A stretch of DNA of 24,861 bases from Bacteroidales bacterium (GTDB taxonomy: Bacteria > Bacteroidota > Bacteroidia > Bacteroidales > Marinilabiliaceae), in the NCBI GenBank assembly GCA_900766825.1, contig CAAFWU010000015.1, positions 1-24,861 on the forward strand, given 5' to 3'. A program made the position numbers and the translations under genes. The notes beneath the pieces are model-generated. The model was not told where the DNA came from. It worked only from the letters and a program-made list of their open reading frames with translations, and did not search any database. This document shows positions 8,485 through 16,146 of this stretch, piece by piece (position 1 is the first letter of the stretch; each line of letters begins with the position of its first letter).

Positions 8485-9171
8485 TTAGACCTCCTTTGGG
8501 GGATAGTATCTATTGCCAAAGATGCTGCTACCAATCCTAATCATAGTGGCACCATTCTGAATTGCAATGGGATAGTCGTGAGACATGCCCATGCTCAATT
8601 GGCAAAAGTGGTCGGCATTGGCAAAGCACTCGCTCTTGAGTTCATCGAACAATTTCTTCACTGTTGCAAACTCTCGTGCCACTTGCTCTTGGTCGTCGGT
8701 ATTGCTTGCAACAGTCATAAGACCACAGACCCTAACCGAGGTGAGTTTGTCGCAGATACCTGATTTACATAGAGCTCTTGCTTCGTCGGGTGTGAGACCG
8801 AACTTAGTTTCCTCCTGTGCAATGTGAATCTGAAGCAAGCAGTCGATGATGCGATTGCACTTCTTGGCCTCTTTGTCAATTGTGGTCAACAACTTCTCAC
8901 TATCCACCGCATGGATTAGGTGTACGAAAGGGGCAATGTACTTAACCTTATTGGTTTGTAAGTGCCCTATCATATGCCACCTTATATCTTTAGGCAGAAC
9001 ACTGGCCTTGGCAGATAGTTCTTGAACCTTATTTTCGCCAAAATCACGTTGCCCAACCTCATAGGCTTCCTCAATGAACTCGTTTGGGTGGGTTTTAGAT
9101 ACAGCAACCAAACAGACATTGCTGGGCAACTGAGCTCTTAAATTCTGAATGTTTTGTTTTATATCAGACAT
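8485..9171 (-). CDS. YggS/PROSC-type pyridoxal phosphate homeostasis protein
   Basis: This 228-residue cytosolic protein belongs to the alanine-racemase-like TIM-barrel family that buffers free pyridoxal 5'-phosphate. The PLP lysine lies in VAVSKTHP (Lys26). Other family signatures are visible: FGENKVQE, WHMIGHLQTNK, LLQIHIAQEETKFGL, GLMTVAS, LSMGMSHDYPIAI and IRIGSSIFGNRYY. The length matches the family (about 225-235). The start is ATG 9171. It follows the DUF1015 gene on the same strand, but a terminator lies between them, so it probably has its own promoter. It ends in TAA. Confidence 0.95.
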   Translation of the reverse strand: MSDIKQNIQNLRAQLPSNVCLVAVSKTHPNEFIEEAYEVGQRDFGENKVQELSAKASVLPKDIRWHMIGHLQTNKVKYIAPFVHLIHAVDSEKLLTTIDKEAKKCNRIIDCLLQIHIAQEETKFGLTPDEARALCKSGICDKLTSVRVCGLMTVASNTDDQEQVAREFATVKKLFDELKSECFANADHFCQLSMGMSHDYPIAIQNGATMIRIGSSIFGNRYYPPKEV

Positions 9172-9217
9172 TATGGTTAATGCGATAAATGCAGAAAACG
9201 CACTTATACAAAGTAAA

Positions 9218-9249
9218 TAAAAAAATCCGTAGGTTCTGAGCCTACGGAT
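9218..9249 (-). terminator. Terminator after the DUF1015 gene
   Basis: A perfect 9-bp stem (ATCCGTAGG at 9225-9233 with CCTACGGAT at 9241-9249) has a 7-base loop. On the minus strand it is followed directly by a run of Ts, with further T-rich sequence after it. The plus-strand exit is also fairly T-rich. Confidence 0.8.
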
Positions 9250-9292
9250 AATTTTATATTGATGTTTTTTTAGACTTTATAACACCCCAAGA

Positions 9293-10552
9293 CTACTCTG
9301 GGTCGTTATTGACAAACTTAACGAAGAGACCAGAGCGCAGCTTGGGTTCAAACCAAGTTGTTTTGGGGGGCATAATGTTTCCTGTGTCGGCAATGTCGGT
9401 AAGTTGCTTCATGGAAACTGGATGGAGGGCAAAGGCTACTTTCATCTCGCCACTGTCTACACGGCGCGCCAATTCGCCAAGACCACGTATGCCGCCCACA
9501 AAGTCGATGCGTTGCGAACGACGTTGGTCCTCGATGCCCAAGATGGGGAGCAAGACGTTGTTGGTGAGCACACTAACGTCCAGCACGCCAATGGGGTCGG
9601 AGTCGTCGTAGGTGCCAAGGAGCGAGTTGAGTTTGTACCACTGACCACTCAGATACATGGCAAACTCATGGAGTTTGGTGGGGCGATAGGGCTCGGTGCC
9701 AACCTTCTCAACTGTCATGCATTTTTGCAACTTCTCAACGAACTCTTTCTCCGACAAACCATTGAGATCGCGGACCAAGCGGTTGTAGTCCATAATATGG
9801 AGCTGCTCGTCGGGGAAGAGAACGGCCATGAAGAAGTTGTAGCTCTCTGTTCCATTGTGTTTAGGGTTCTGGAGGGCAAACTCTTCGCCAATGCGACCTG
9901 CGGCAGCTGTACGGTGATGACCGTCGGCCACATAGGTACACTCAACTTTGGTCTCAAAGAGATTTTGCAACTGAGCCACCTGATTTTGGTCGGCAATGAC
10001 CCAGAGGCGGTGCCCTACCCCATCGGGCGACACGAAGTCATATTCTGGAGTCTTGGCCACGGTGCTGGACACTATGGCATCGATCTCGGCAACGGATTTG
10101 TAGGCCAAGAATACTGGTTCGATATTGGCTTTCAGCTTACGAGTGAGCACCATACGGTCGTCCTCTTTGTCGGGACGGGTGAGTTCGTGTTTTTTTATCA
10201 AACCATTCTTATAGTCATCGCAAGCGGCAGCGGCCACAATGCCACACTGTTTTCTGCCATCCATGGTGAGCTCGTAGACATAATAGCAGGGCTTGTCATC
10301 GGGTTTGAGCCAACCGTTAGCTATTGCCTTGTCGAAATTCTTGCGAGCCATGTCGTAGACAGTGTCGGAGTGAACATCGGTTCCCTCGGGGCAATTGATT
10401 TCGGCACGTGTGATGTTGAGCAGACTAACTTCGTCGCCAGCAGCCAAAGCGGCGGCTTCCTGACTGTTCATGACATCGTAGGGAGGGCAAGAGACTCGGG
10501 CAACGAGATCTTTAGGTGGGCGCAAGGCCTTGAATGGCTTAACTCTAACCAT
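9293..10552 (-). CDS. DUF1015 family protein
   Basis: This 419-residue cytosolic protein matches the DUF1015 family throughout: N-terminal VKPFKALRPP, then VSCPPYDV, KKHELTRPDKEDDR (about 120-133), YVADGHHRTAAA (207-218) and C-terminal MPPKTTWFEPKLRSGL. The conserved D-G-H-H-R-T motif has been likened to ParB/SbnI-type kinase or nuclease motifs. I would not assign a reaction beyond that. In other Bacteroidales I recall this gene near serine biosynthesis genes; here no serA or serC is adjacent. I chose ATG 10552 over the longer TTG start at 10564 because MVRVKPFKA matches the usual family N-terminus. It ends in TAG and is bounded by terminators on both sides, so it is probably monocistronic. 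Confidence 0.9.
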   Translation of the reverse strand: MVRVKPFKALRPPKDLVARVSCPPYDVMNSQEAAALAAGDEVSLLNITRAEINCPEGTDVHSDTVYDMARKNFDKAIANGWLKPDDKPCYYVYELTMDGRKQCGIVAAAACDDYKNGLIKKHELTRPDKEDDRMVLTRKLKANIEPVFLAYKSVAEIDAIVSSTVAKTPEYDFVSPDGVGHRLWVIADQNQVAQLQNLFETKVECTYVADGHHRTAAAGRIGEEFALQNPKHNGTESYNFFMAVLFPDEQLHIMDYNRLVRDLNGLSEKEFVEKLQKCMTVEKVGTEPYRPTKLHEFAMYLSGQWYKLNSLLGTYDDSDPIGVLDVSVLTNNVLLPILGIEDQRRSQRIDFVGGIRGLGELARRVDSGEMKVAFALHPVSMKQLTDIADTGNIMPPKTTWFEPKLRSGLFVKFVNNDPE

Positions 10553-10595
10553 GGGGGTGGGCAATTAAAAGAGAATGGTTTGATAAGTAAATAAG

Positions 10596-10642
10596 TGAAA
10601 AAGACCACACTTTGCTGCTGCAATTTACAACAAAGTGTGGTC
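10596..10642 (-). terminator. Terminator after the DUF4332 gene
   Basis: A perfect 12-bp stem (GACCACACTTTG at 10603-10614 with CAAAGTGTGGTC at 10631-10642) has a 16-base loop. On the minus strand it is followed by TTTTTCACTTATTT. It closes the probable YfiR-like / TonB receptor / DUF4332 operon. Confidence 0.78.
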
Positions 10643-10685
10643 AGAATGGTTGGGCTACGTTAGCAGAGTAAATCTGCTGCAAGCA

Positions 10686-11093
10686 TTAGTAAGAAACGAC
10701 GGGCTCAAGCACCTTAGCCTGCTCGATCATCTTCTCGAGTTCAGAGACAGAGGGAACTCGATTGCAGAGGTTCTTCTGCTCGTTCACCTCATCCATTTTA
10801 GCCTTGAGGTTGGCAGGCACGCGGTGGCGGAACTCCTTAACGGTGTCAACACCCGAAGCCTCGAGAAGCTCAGCGAACTGACCAGCCACACCATTGATGC
10901 GGAAGAGGTCGGCATGGTTCACCCACTTCAGGATGAGTTTGCCAGAGATGCCAGTGGTCTCCTCAAGTTTCTTGCGACCAGAAGGCTTAGCGCCAGCGGT
11001 GAGCAGATCTTCGGTTGTTTTGATGCCAGCAGCAATCAGCTTCTCGGCATAGGCGGGGCCAATGCCCTCGATTTCGTCAATTATATAAGCCAT
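10686..11093 (-). CDS. DUF4332 helix-hairpin-helix protein
   Basis: This 135-residue soluble protein has two helix-hairpin-helix-like repeats: IEGIGPAYAEKLIAAGI (about 8-24) and INGVAGQFAELLEASGV (about 66-82). The I-x-G-I/V-G pattern of DUF4332 / RPA-type HhH modules is clear. Such folds often bind nucleic acid without sequence preference, but no function is established for the family. A basic linker (KPSGRKKLEE) lies between the repeats. It lies 42 bases behind the TonB receptor stop with no terminator between them, so it is probably the last gene of that operon, although its function gives no obvious reason for that. It ends in TAA, and a terminator follows. Confidence 0.85.
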   Translation of the reverse strand: MAYIIDEIEGIGPAYAEKLIAAGIKTTEDLLTAGAKPSGRKKLEETTGISGKLILKWVNHADLFRINGVAGQFAELLEASGVDTVKEFRHRVPANLKAKMDEVNEQKNLCNRVPSVSELEKMIEQAKVLEPVVSY

Positions 11094-11135
11094 GACTTAT
11101 ATACTGTGTTTGTGTTATTGTTGATAATAAACTGC

Positions 11136-13823
11136 TTAGAAACCGAAGTTAACACCAACGGTGTAGATGCCACCGATTTCGTCGCAGTAAGTAAACTCAC
11201 GTTTCTTATTATTGAACAAGTTATGAGCGTTGAAGAATATCTCAACGTTTTCTTTGGGCGAGTAACCTGCCTTGAGATTCATTGTGAACCTATTAGAGAG
11301 TTTGTCGCCACCGTTCTCGTATGTATTATACTTAGTTACGTAGGTGCGCTCGCTCATATAATTGGCAAAGGCTGCTACGCTTACTTGTTTAATAGGTTTG
11401 TAGACAACGCCGAGCATACCATAGAATGAAGGAGTTGCCTCATTTTCTACACCATCTTCTGTCTCAATTTCTTCGTTGGTGGGAGCATTGACTTTGTCAA
11501 ATTGCAACTCATTGGTTTCTCTATTGAGATAGCGAGGAATGCGAGTTTCTGCAAATTCCTTTTTCTCAGTTGGTGTGGTCAACTTTCCAAGTTGTGCCAT
11601 CCAAGTTGCCAAAAGTTGCTGAGCTGCAGGCTGTGCCTGACCCAACATCTGCTTGATGTAATTGGTCTGACTGTAGGCGTAATAGTTGTCAATCTTTGTC
11701 TTCTGGACATTGAGGTTCACCTTAGCAATGACTTTGGAAGAGATGATCCAATCAACATTAAGACTTGCACCAAATTGCTTTACATCATATGGTAATTGAC
11801 CTACTTTGATTTCTGCATTTGTCTTAATATTATTGATGATATCTACTACCGCAGCCAATTGTTCTTCTTTATTAGAAGCATACACCATTTCGGCCGCATA
11901 CTCATAAGGAATGCTGATATAAGCACTGTCTGCCATAAGAGCCGAATAGTCCTTAGACTTAGAGAAGAAGGCTTCGAAGTCGATGAGTAACTTTTCGTTA
12001 GGTTTGGCACGATAGCCCAACTCTATGTTTTGGATGTTCATGAGGTCGGCATCCTCATCGGCAAGGAACTTAATTCTGTTGGGGAATACAAGTTCCGTGC
12101 GGGTCCATGTGAAGTTAGAACCTGAGTTGACTATGGTCGCGCTACGGTTGGACTTACCATAGACTAAACGCAAGTGGTTCTTATCATTGATTTTTGCGCT
12201 TGCGCTCACCTGCCACGAGTGATTCCACTTGTCAGGAATGTTTGTTTTGTCGGCACGATAGGCACCAATGAAGCGGAAGTTCTTCACCTTGTAGTCTAAA
12301 CGAAGACTTGGCGCAATGGCGGTCATTCTATTATCGTAGTAGGTGTAACCAGAGAGGTGTTCGTGATTATTAGGATCATATTTATGACCAGGATCGAAAT
12401 AGTGCCAGCTATAATCCTTTGTAACATCATAATACTCTGGAACATAATCATCAACCTGATAGATCATGAAACTTACACCTGGTTTGATAGAGAGAGGACC
12501 AGCATGCAGGTTATATTCCGCATTGCCCTGAGCCACACGTATTCTGACTTTGAAACCAGGAACGCCAACTGCATAATCGTTGCTGCCAGCATGATAACCG
12601 AAATTTACACTGAGGTCTTTGATTCCAGCATTCATGTTGACATAAGCAGTCTTACTCTGGCGTCCGTTGAACGAGAAATAGTCATCGCCCACAGGGGTTG
12701 TGTTGACAAACGAACGTTGGTAACCACCCGTGATGTCGAAACGAATGTCGTTGGTTGGTTTGAAGGTCAGATATGCATTATAGCCCTCTGTATGGCGAGC
12801 CAATTGAGGGTCTGGGAACATATTAGCTGCAGGGGTCTGAGGCTCCAAGCAACGGAAGACAGTGTAATAGCCTTCGGAACCAGGGTATACTTGGCGCAAG
12901 TTTTCCAACTCCGAAGCCTTGACATAGCCACCTTTGGAGAAATCGGTCAAGGAACCATTGGCTACGTACTGACCAAACTCTGCGGGCTTCAACCCTTCAT
13001 TGATGGGCACATCATCGGAATGAGACATATAGACACCAGCCTGAGGTATGACATAAAGTTCGTCGATAGGGCGCTGCCTCTGCTGCATATTGGCAGTGAG
13101 ACCGAAAGCAAACTTGGAGCCTATACTCTTGCGGATGGCCAAGTTGCCAATATATGTATTGTCGTTGCCCATCTGAAGGTTGCCAGATACGCAGACATCG
13201 GAGTTATCGGGCTTGGTGGTTATGATGTTGATAACGCCAGTTACTGCATTGGCACCATAGAGTGCGCCAGTGGCACCACGCACAACCTCAATGCGATCCA
13301 CATCCTCGATGTCAATTGGCAACATCTCGAAACAGAGGTTGCCAGCCGTGAGCATCTGCACAGGTCGGCTATCGATCATCACCAAAGTGTTGGCATTCTC
13401 GGTATAGAGCAACATATTGTTGTTTGGTATGTTGTTGAGACCACGGATATGGATATCGTAGACACCATTGGTTTTCTCGGTAACAATCATACCAGGAAGG
13501 AGGCGGAGAGCCTCCTCAATAGTGGTTACACCATAAGTACGCATCTCGTCACGGGTTATGACGGACGACGAGAGAGGAGATGAGAAAGCATCCTCTTCTG
13601 TTTTTGTTGCCGACGACACATTTTTGTTCATGATCATGGCAAAAAGTTCGTCGACGCTACTCACACCCAAAATCTCCACAGCCTCCATAAGATCCTCGAG
13701 AGGTAGCTCAGAGAGTTCATCTGTGGACATGGCTAAAATCTGCTCTTTGGTGAGTTTGCTTTGAGCTAAAGAGCTAACGCAAACCGCAAAGATGAGTGCC
13801 AAGGAGGTTAATTTGTTTAACAT
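11136..13823 (-). CDS. TonB-dependent outer-membrane receptor
   Basis: This 895-residue outer-membrane protein has a Sec signal peptide (cleavage around residue 20, SSLAQ), an unusual acidic helical stretch at about 24-66, a plug domain at about 70-205 (IEEALRLLPGM, then RIEVVRGATGALYGANAV) and a beta barrel to the end. The last residue is Phe, the usual barrel-assembly signal. It has no carboxypeptidase-like N-terminal domain and no SusD neighbour, so it is not a SusC-type glycan importer; it is closer to vitamin, iron or small-molecule receptors. The substrate cannot be read from the sequence. It follows the YfiR-like gene by 34 bases and is probably co-transcribed with it. The helical stretch before the plug resembles the L-S-L-E-E-L-L-N motif seen in TonB receptors that occur next to YfiR-like proteins. 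Confidence 0.92.
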   Translation of the reverse strand: MLNKLTSLALIFAVCVSSLAQSKLTKEQILAMSTDELSELPLEDLMEAVEILGVSSVDELFAMIMNKNVSSATKTEEDAFSSPLSSSVITRDEMRTYGVTTIEEALRLLPGMIVTEKTNGVYDIHIRGLNNIPNNNMLLYTENANTLVMIDSRPVQMLTAGNLCFEMLPIDIEDVDRIEVVRGATGALYGANAVTGVINIITTKPDNSDVCVSGNLQMGNDNTYIGNLAIRKSIGSKFAFGLTANMQQRQRPIDELYVIPQAGVYMSHSDDVPINEGLKPAEFGQYVANGSLTDFSKGGYVKASELENLRQVYPGSEGYYTVFRCLEPQTPAANMFPDPQLARHTEGYNAYLTFKPTNDIRFDITGGYQRSFVNTTPVGDDYFSFNGRQSKTAYVNMNAGIKDLSVNFGYHAGSNDYAVGVPGFKVRIRVAQGNAEYNLHAGPLSIKPGVSFMIYQVDDYVPEYYDVTKDYSWHYFDPGHKYDPNNHEHLSGYTYYDNRMTAIAPSLRLDYKVKNFRFIGAYRADKTNIPDKWNHSWQVSASAKINDKNHLRLVYGKSNRSATIVNSGSNFTWTRTELVFPNRIKFLADEDADLMNIQNIELGYRAKPNEKLLIDFEAFFSKSKDYSALMADSAYISIPYEYAAEMVYASNKEEQLAAVVDIINNIKTNAEIKVGQLPYDVKQFGASLNVDWIISSKVIAKVNLNVQKTKIDNYYAYSQTNYIKQMLGQAQPAAQQLLATWMAQLGKLTTPTEKKEFAETRIPRYLNRETNELQFDKVNAPTNEEIETEDGVENEATPSFYGMLGVVYKPIKQVSVAAFANYMSERTYVTKYNTYENGGDKLSNRFTMNLKAGYSPKENVEIFFNAHNLFNNKKREFTYCDEIGGIYTVGVNFGF

Positions 13824-13857
13824 ACCTATATTAAATTACGCACAAGAAAAACATTAA

Positions 13858-14358
13858 CTAGAATACTTGAGTTCCAAGCGAAACGAGTTTTGGGGTCACC
13901 TTGAGCCCAAACTTATTTATGTTTCCTTCGTGGATCTCAAACTTCAGTTTTCCATCTGAATAGAATGAGATGCCAGCTCCTTGCGAACAATGACCTTTGG
14001 TACCACTAACAATAAGCACTTTATTACCTGCTTGTGCATTGATAAGTGAACCTATCTGAGAACTTTTCGACTCACCGAGATATATAAGATCGGACTTCGA
14101 GAGACCCGTTGCGGTGGGAGCCTCAACAACCGTGATGTCTCGACTGCCAACCTTCTTATTCTTAACGATAGCCTTCAGTTCTGTGGACAAAGCATTATCG
14201 CCAATAACAGTAACAACAAAGGGTTTGCCTTCATCCTCTACAGGCCACGATGTGTTACGTGCGAACTGAAAAAGATAAAGCGCTTGAAACTTTGCCATTT
14301 GCGCCATTGAGAGCGTGCATACAGTCACAAAAAGAAGTGACAACAATAGTTTTTTCAT
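13858..14358 (-). CDS. YfiR/DUF4154-like periplasmic protein
   Basis: This 166-residue protein has a Sec signal peptide (KKLLLSLLFVTVCTLSMAQ, cleavage near residue 20). The mature part follows the DUF4154/YfiR pattern: ALYLFQFARNTSWP, then FVVTVIGDNAL, a central KVGSRDITVVEA, ILIV-type strand KVLIVSGT, GAGISFY, KLKFEI and a closing GLKVTPKLVSL. In Pseudomonas, YfiR is a periplasmic repressor of the diguanylate cyclase YfiN; no cyclase is encoded here. The mature protein has only one cysteine (Cys124), so it cannot form the intramolecular disulfides of Pseudomonas YfiR. I used ATG 14358 rather than the TTG nine bases upstream. It is the first gene of an operon with the TonB receptor. The family assignment is by motif recognition only. 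It ends in TAG. Confidence 0.82.
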   Translation of the reverse strand: MKKLLLSLLFVTVCTLSMAQMAKFQALYLFQFARNTSWPVEDEGKPFVVTVIGDNALSTELKAIVKNKKVGSRDITVVEAPTATGLSKSDLIYLGESKSSQIGSLINAQAGNKVLIVSGTKGHCSQGAGISFYSDGKLKFEIHEGNINKFGLKVTPKLVSLGTQVF

Positions 14359-14380
14359 TTGTCTCAATTAAGGTTTTAAG

Positions 14381-14411
14381 CAAATTTAAATATTTGATTT
14401 CTCTAATAAAA
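14381..14411 (-). promoter_or_regulatory. Candidate promoter for the YfiR-like / TonB receptor operon
   Basis: On the minus strand, 14388-14381 reads TAAATTTG, a perfect match to the Bacteroidetes -7 box TAnnTTTG. A weak -33 box (TTTT in place of TTTG) lies about 20 bases upstream. The predicted start would leave a leader of roughly 15 bases before ATG 14358. Confidence 0.4.
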
Positions 14412-14513
14412 GAGTTTTAATAAAAAATTTGAGTAATAGAAAACTTTTATGGGTAAAATGAAACAATTTCAACACTAATTTTTTTGCACAAGATAAGAAT
14501 CGTGCATATTAGA

Positions 14514-14521
14514 TAACTTTG
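14514..14521 (+). promoter_or_regulatory. Candidate -7 promoter element for the MATE gene
   Basis: TAACTTTG matches TAnnTTTG exactly. The nearest upstream TTTG (14483-14486) is 27 bases away, longer than the usual 19-21, so the -33 box is uncertain. If used, it would give a leader of about 145 bases before the MATE start codon. Confidence 0.35.
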
Positions 14522-14540
14522 CGGGGGCAGAACTCAGTCT

Positions 14541-14643
14541 GTGGATATCGGCAACGATATCTACAAAATCGGGAGTTGCGAAATAGGTAATCTAATTGTG
14601 CGACAGCCTAATCTACGAAAATACCTATGTCTCAGTTGCGAAA
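14541..14643 (+). promoter_or_regulatory. Structured, internally repeated 5' leader of the MATE gene
   Basis: A 10-bp hairpin with a GCAA (GNRA-type) loop lies at 14541-14564 (GTGGATATCG / CGATATCTAC, one G-U pair). It is followed by two copies of a two-part repeat: ATCTAC then AAAAT at 14559 and 14611, each followed by an identical AGTTGCGAAA at 14574-14583 and 14634-14643. The loop-proximal GCAAC (14551-14555) can pair with GTTGC in either repeat, which would allow alternative structures. I do not recognise a known riboswitch class. Function is inferred only from structure and position. Confidence 0.35.
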
Positions 14644-14670
14644 CAATTTAACCAAAATAGGACTTATTGT

Positions 14671-16008
14671 ATGCAAAACTTTTGGAAACGTGGCACTTAC
14701 AATGACATTGTACGTTTAACCATTCCAAATGTTATATCGAATATCACAGTTCCCCTTATCGGCATGGCGGATGTTGCCATTGCGAGCCGCGTTGGGGGCG
14801 ATGTTAGCATAGGTGCTGTGACCGTGGGAACGAGCATTTTCAATCTTGTGTATTGGAACTGCGCTTTTCTGCGGATGGGGGCAAGCGGCATCACAGCGCA
14901 GCATTTTGGGGCTAAGCGTTGGGGTGAGTGTGCCAACGTCCTGCTGCGCTCGGTTCTTATTGGTTTGGTTATCAGTGCGCTGCTTTTTTGTTTTCAGGAC
15001 GCACTTTGTTCTTTGGGCGTTAGGCTTATGAGCGGTAACTCGGAGGGGGTGATAAATGGGGCACGAGAGTACGTGAGCTATAGATTTTGGGCCATACCAG
15101 CTTCGGTAAGTCTTTTTGCCATAACGGGTTGGTTTATTGGTATGCAGGATGCCAAGACTCCAATGATTATTGCCATGCTGAGCAATGTAGTCAACATTGG
15201 GGTTTCGGCATGGTTGGCTATATATAAGGAGATGGGCATTGGGGGCATTGCCTTGGGCACCGTAGTGGCACAATATTGTGGGTTACTGGCTTCGGTGGGC
15301 ATAGTGGTGGCTCGACATAGGGGCATATTTCTTGGCATGACGCTAAAAACGGTTTGCAATATTGGGGAGTTGCTTAAGTTGCTGCGGGTAAATGGGGACA
15401 TTTTTGTGCGGACACTCTTTATTGCCGCTGTATTCACATCCTTCACCTACTACTCGGCTCAATTTGGCGAGGTGGCGTTGGCGGCCAATGCTTTGCAGAT
15501 GCAACTCTTTACCCTCTTCAGCTATATGATAGATGGCATAGCTTTCTCGGCCGAGAGCCTGATTGGCAAACACGTGGGTAGTGGGGACAGAGTCAAACTT
15601 AGGACCACAATACGTGACCTATATATATGTGGAGGGTTCACAGCTCTTTTGTTCACCTTGGCCTATGTGGTGTTCGGAAATGGCATTTTGGCTCTCTTCG
15701 ACCCTTCGACTGAGACTATGGAATATGTGACGAGGCACTTAGTGTGGGCCGAACTGATACCCATTGTTGGTTTTGGGGCTTTTGTGGCCGACGGCATTAT
15801 GATTGGTACGTCGGGCAGCAGGGCTATGCGAAACACTGTGGCGGTAGCTGCTGTGGTTTACTTCGTCACGTTCAACGTTTTGCAGACTGCGTTGGGATGT
15901 CATGCCTTGTGGTTGGCACTGGTTTTGTTCCTTTTGACGCGCAGCGTTTTACTTAGCCGTTACGTTTATGTGATAAAAAGACAACAAAGTGGGGCAAATG
16001 CGAGATAA
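14671..16008 (+). CDS. MATE family efflux transporter, DinF-like
   Basis: This 445-residue inner-membrane transporter has about 12 hydrophobic segments in two matching halves, typical of MATE drug/sodium or proton antiporters. DinF-branch features are visible: N-terminal RLTIPNVISNITVPLIGMAD (the conserved Pro and Asp of helix 1), GAVTVGTSIFNLVYW, and FLRMGASGITAQHFG. ATG 14671 gives the usual short N-terminus before the first helix; an upstream open stretch from TTG 14596 has no ATG and overlaps the leader repeats. The exported compound cannot be predicted. It ends in TAA, 138 bases before polyphosphate kinase; no terminator is visible between them, so partial co-transcription is possible. 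Confidence 0.92.
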   Translation: MQNFWKRGTYNDIVRLTIPNVISNITVPLIGMADVAIASRVGGDVSIGAVTVGTSIFNLVYWNCAFLRMGASGITAQHFGAKRWGECANVLLRSVLIGLVISALLFCFQDALCSLGVRLMSGNSEGVINGAREYVSYRFWAIPASVSLFAITGWFIGMQDAKTPMIIAMLSNVVNIGVSAWLAIYKEMGIGGIALGTVVAQYCGLLASVGIVVARHRGIFLGMTLKTVCNIGELLKLLRVNGDIFVRTLFIAAVFTSFTYYSAQFGEVALAANALQMQLFTLFSYMIDGIAFSAESLIGKHVGSGDRVKLRTTIRDLYICGGFTALLFTLAYVVFGNGILALFDPSTETMEYVTRHLVWAELIPIVGFGAFVADGIMIGTSGSRAMRNTVAVAAVVYFVTFNVLQTALGCHALWLALVLFLLTRSVLLSRYVYVIKRQQSGANAR

Positions 16009-16049
16009 AGATTAAATTTATGCTTTGAAGATTAGTTAAAAAATATTAT

Positions 16050-16081
16050 TTTGCAAGACTTAAAACAGACGTAAAATTTTG
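16050..16081 (+). promoter_or_regulatory. Candidate promoter for polyphosphate kinase
   Basis: TTTG at 16050-16053 is followed after 20 bases by AAATTTTG (16074-16081), which differs from the Bacteroidetes TAnnTTTG box at one position. The spacing fits. A short inverted repeat (GCCAC at 16081-16085 with GTGGC at 16104-16108) follows in the leader. Confidence 0.4.
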
Positions 16082-16146
16082 CCACTGCTATTCTATTACG
16101 GCTGTGGCGGAATGTTTTGGGAGTAAGACGAAACAGAAGAGAACAC

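Larger units (their letters stand above)
14359..14670. other. Divergent intergenic region between the YfiR-like and MATE genes
   Basis: This 312-base AT-rich region must hold promoters for both directions. It contains a minus-strand candidate promoter at about 14381-14411, a plus-strand TAACTTTG element at 14514-14521, and a structured and internally repeated leader at 14541-14643; all three are listed separately. I see no small gene. Confidence 0.7.

Noticed and set aside
9404..10594. Long plus-strand open frame (396 codons) opposite the DUF1015 gene
   Set aside because: It is antisense to a gene with clear family motifs; the long frame results from biased codon use. The same applies to the plus-strand frames at 12357-13583 (opposite the TonB receptor), 10635-11429 and 22197-22877.
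14521..14670. Cobalamin or TPP riboswitch upstream of the MATE gene
   Set aside because: Some fragments (AACTCAG, GTTGCGAA) look suggestive, but the conserved B12-box and TPP core sequences are absent.
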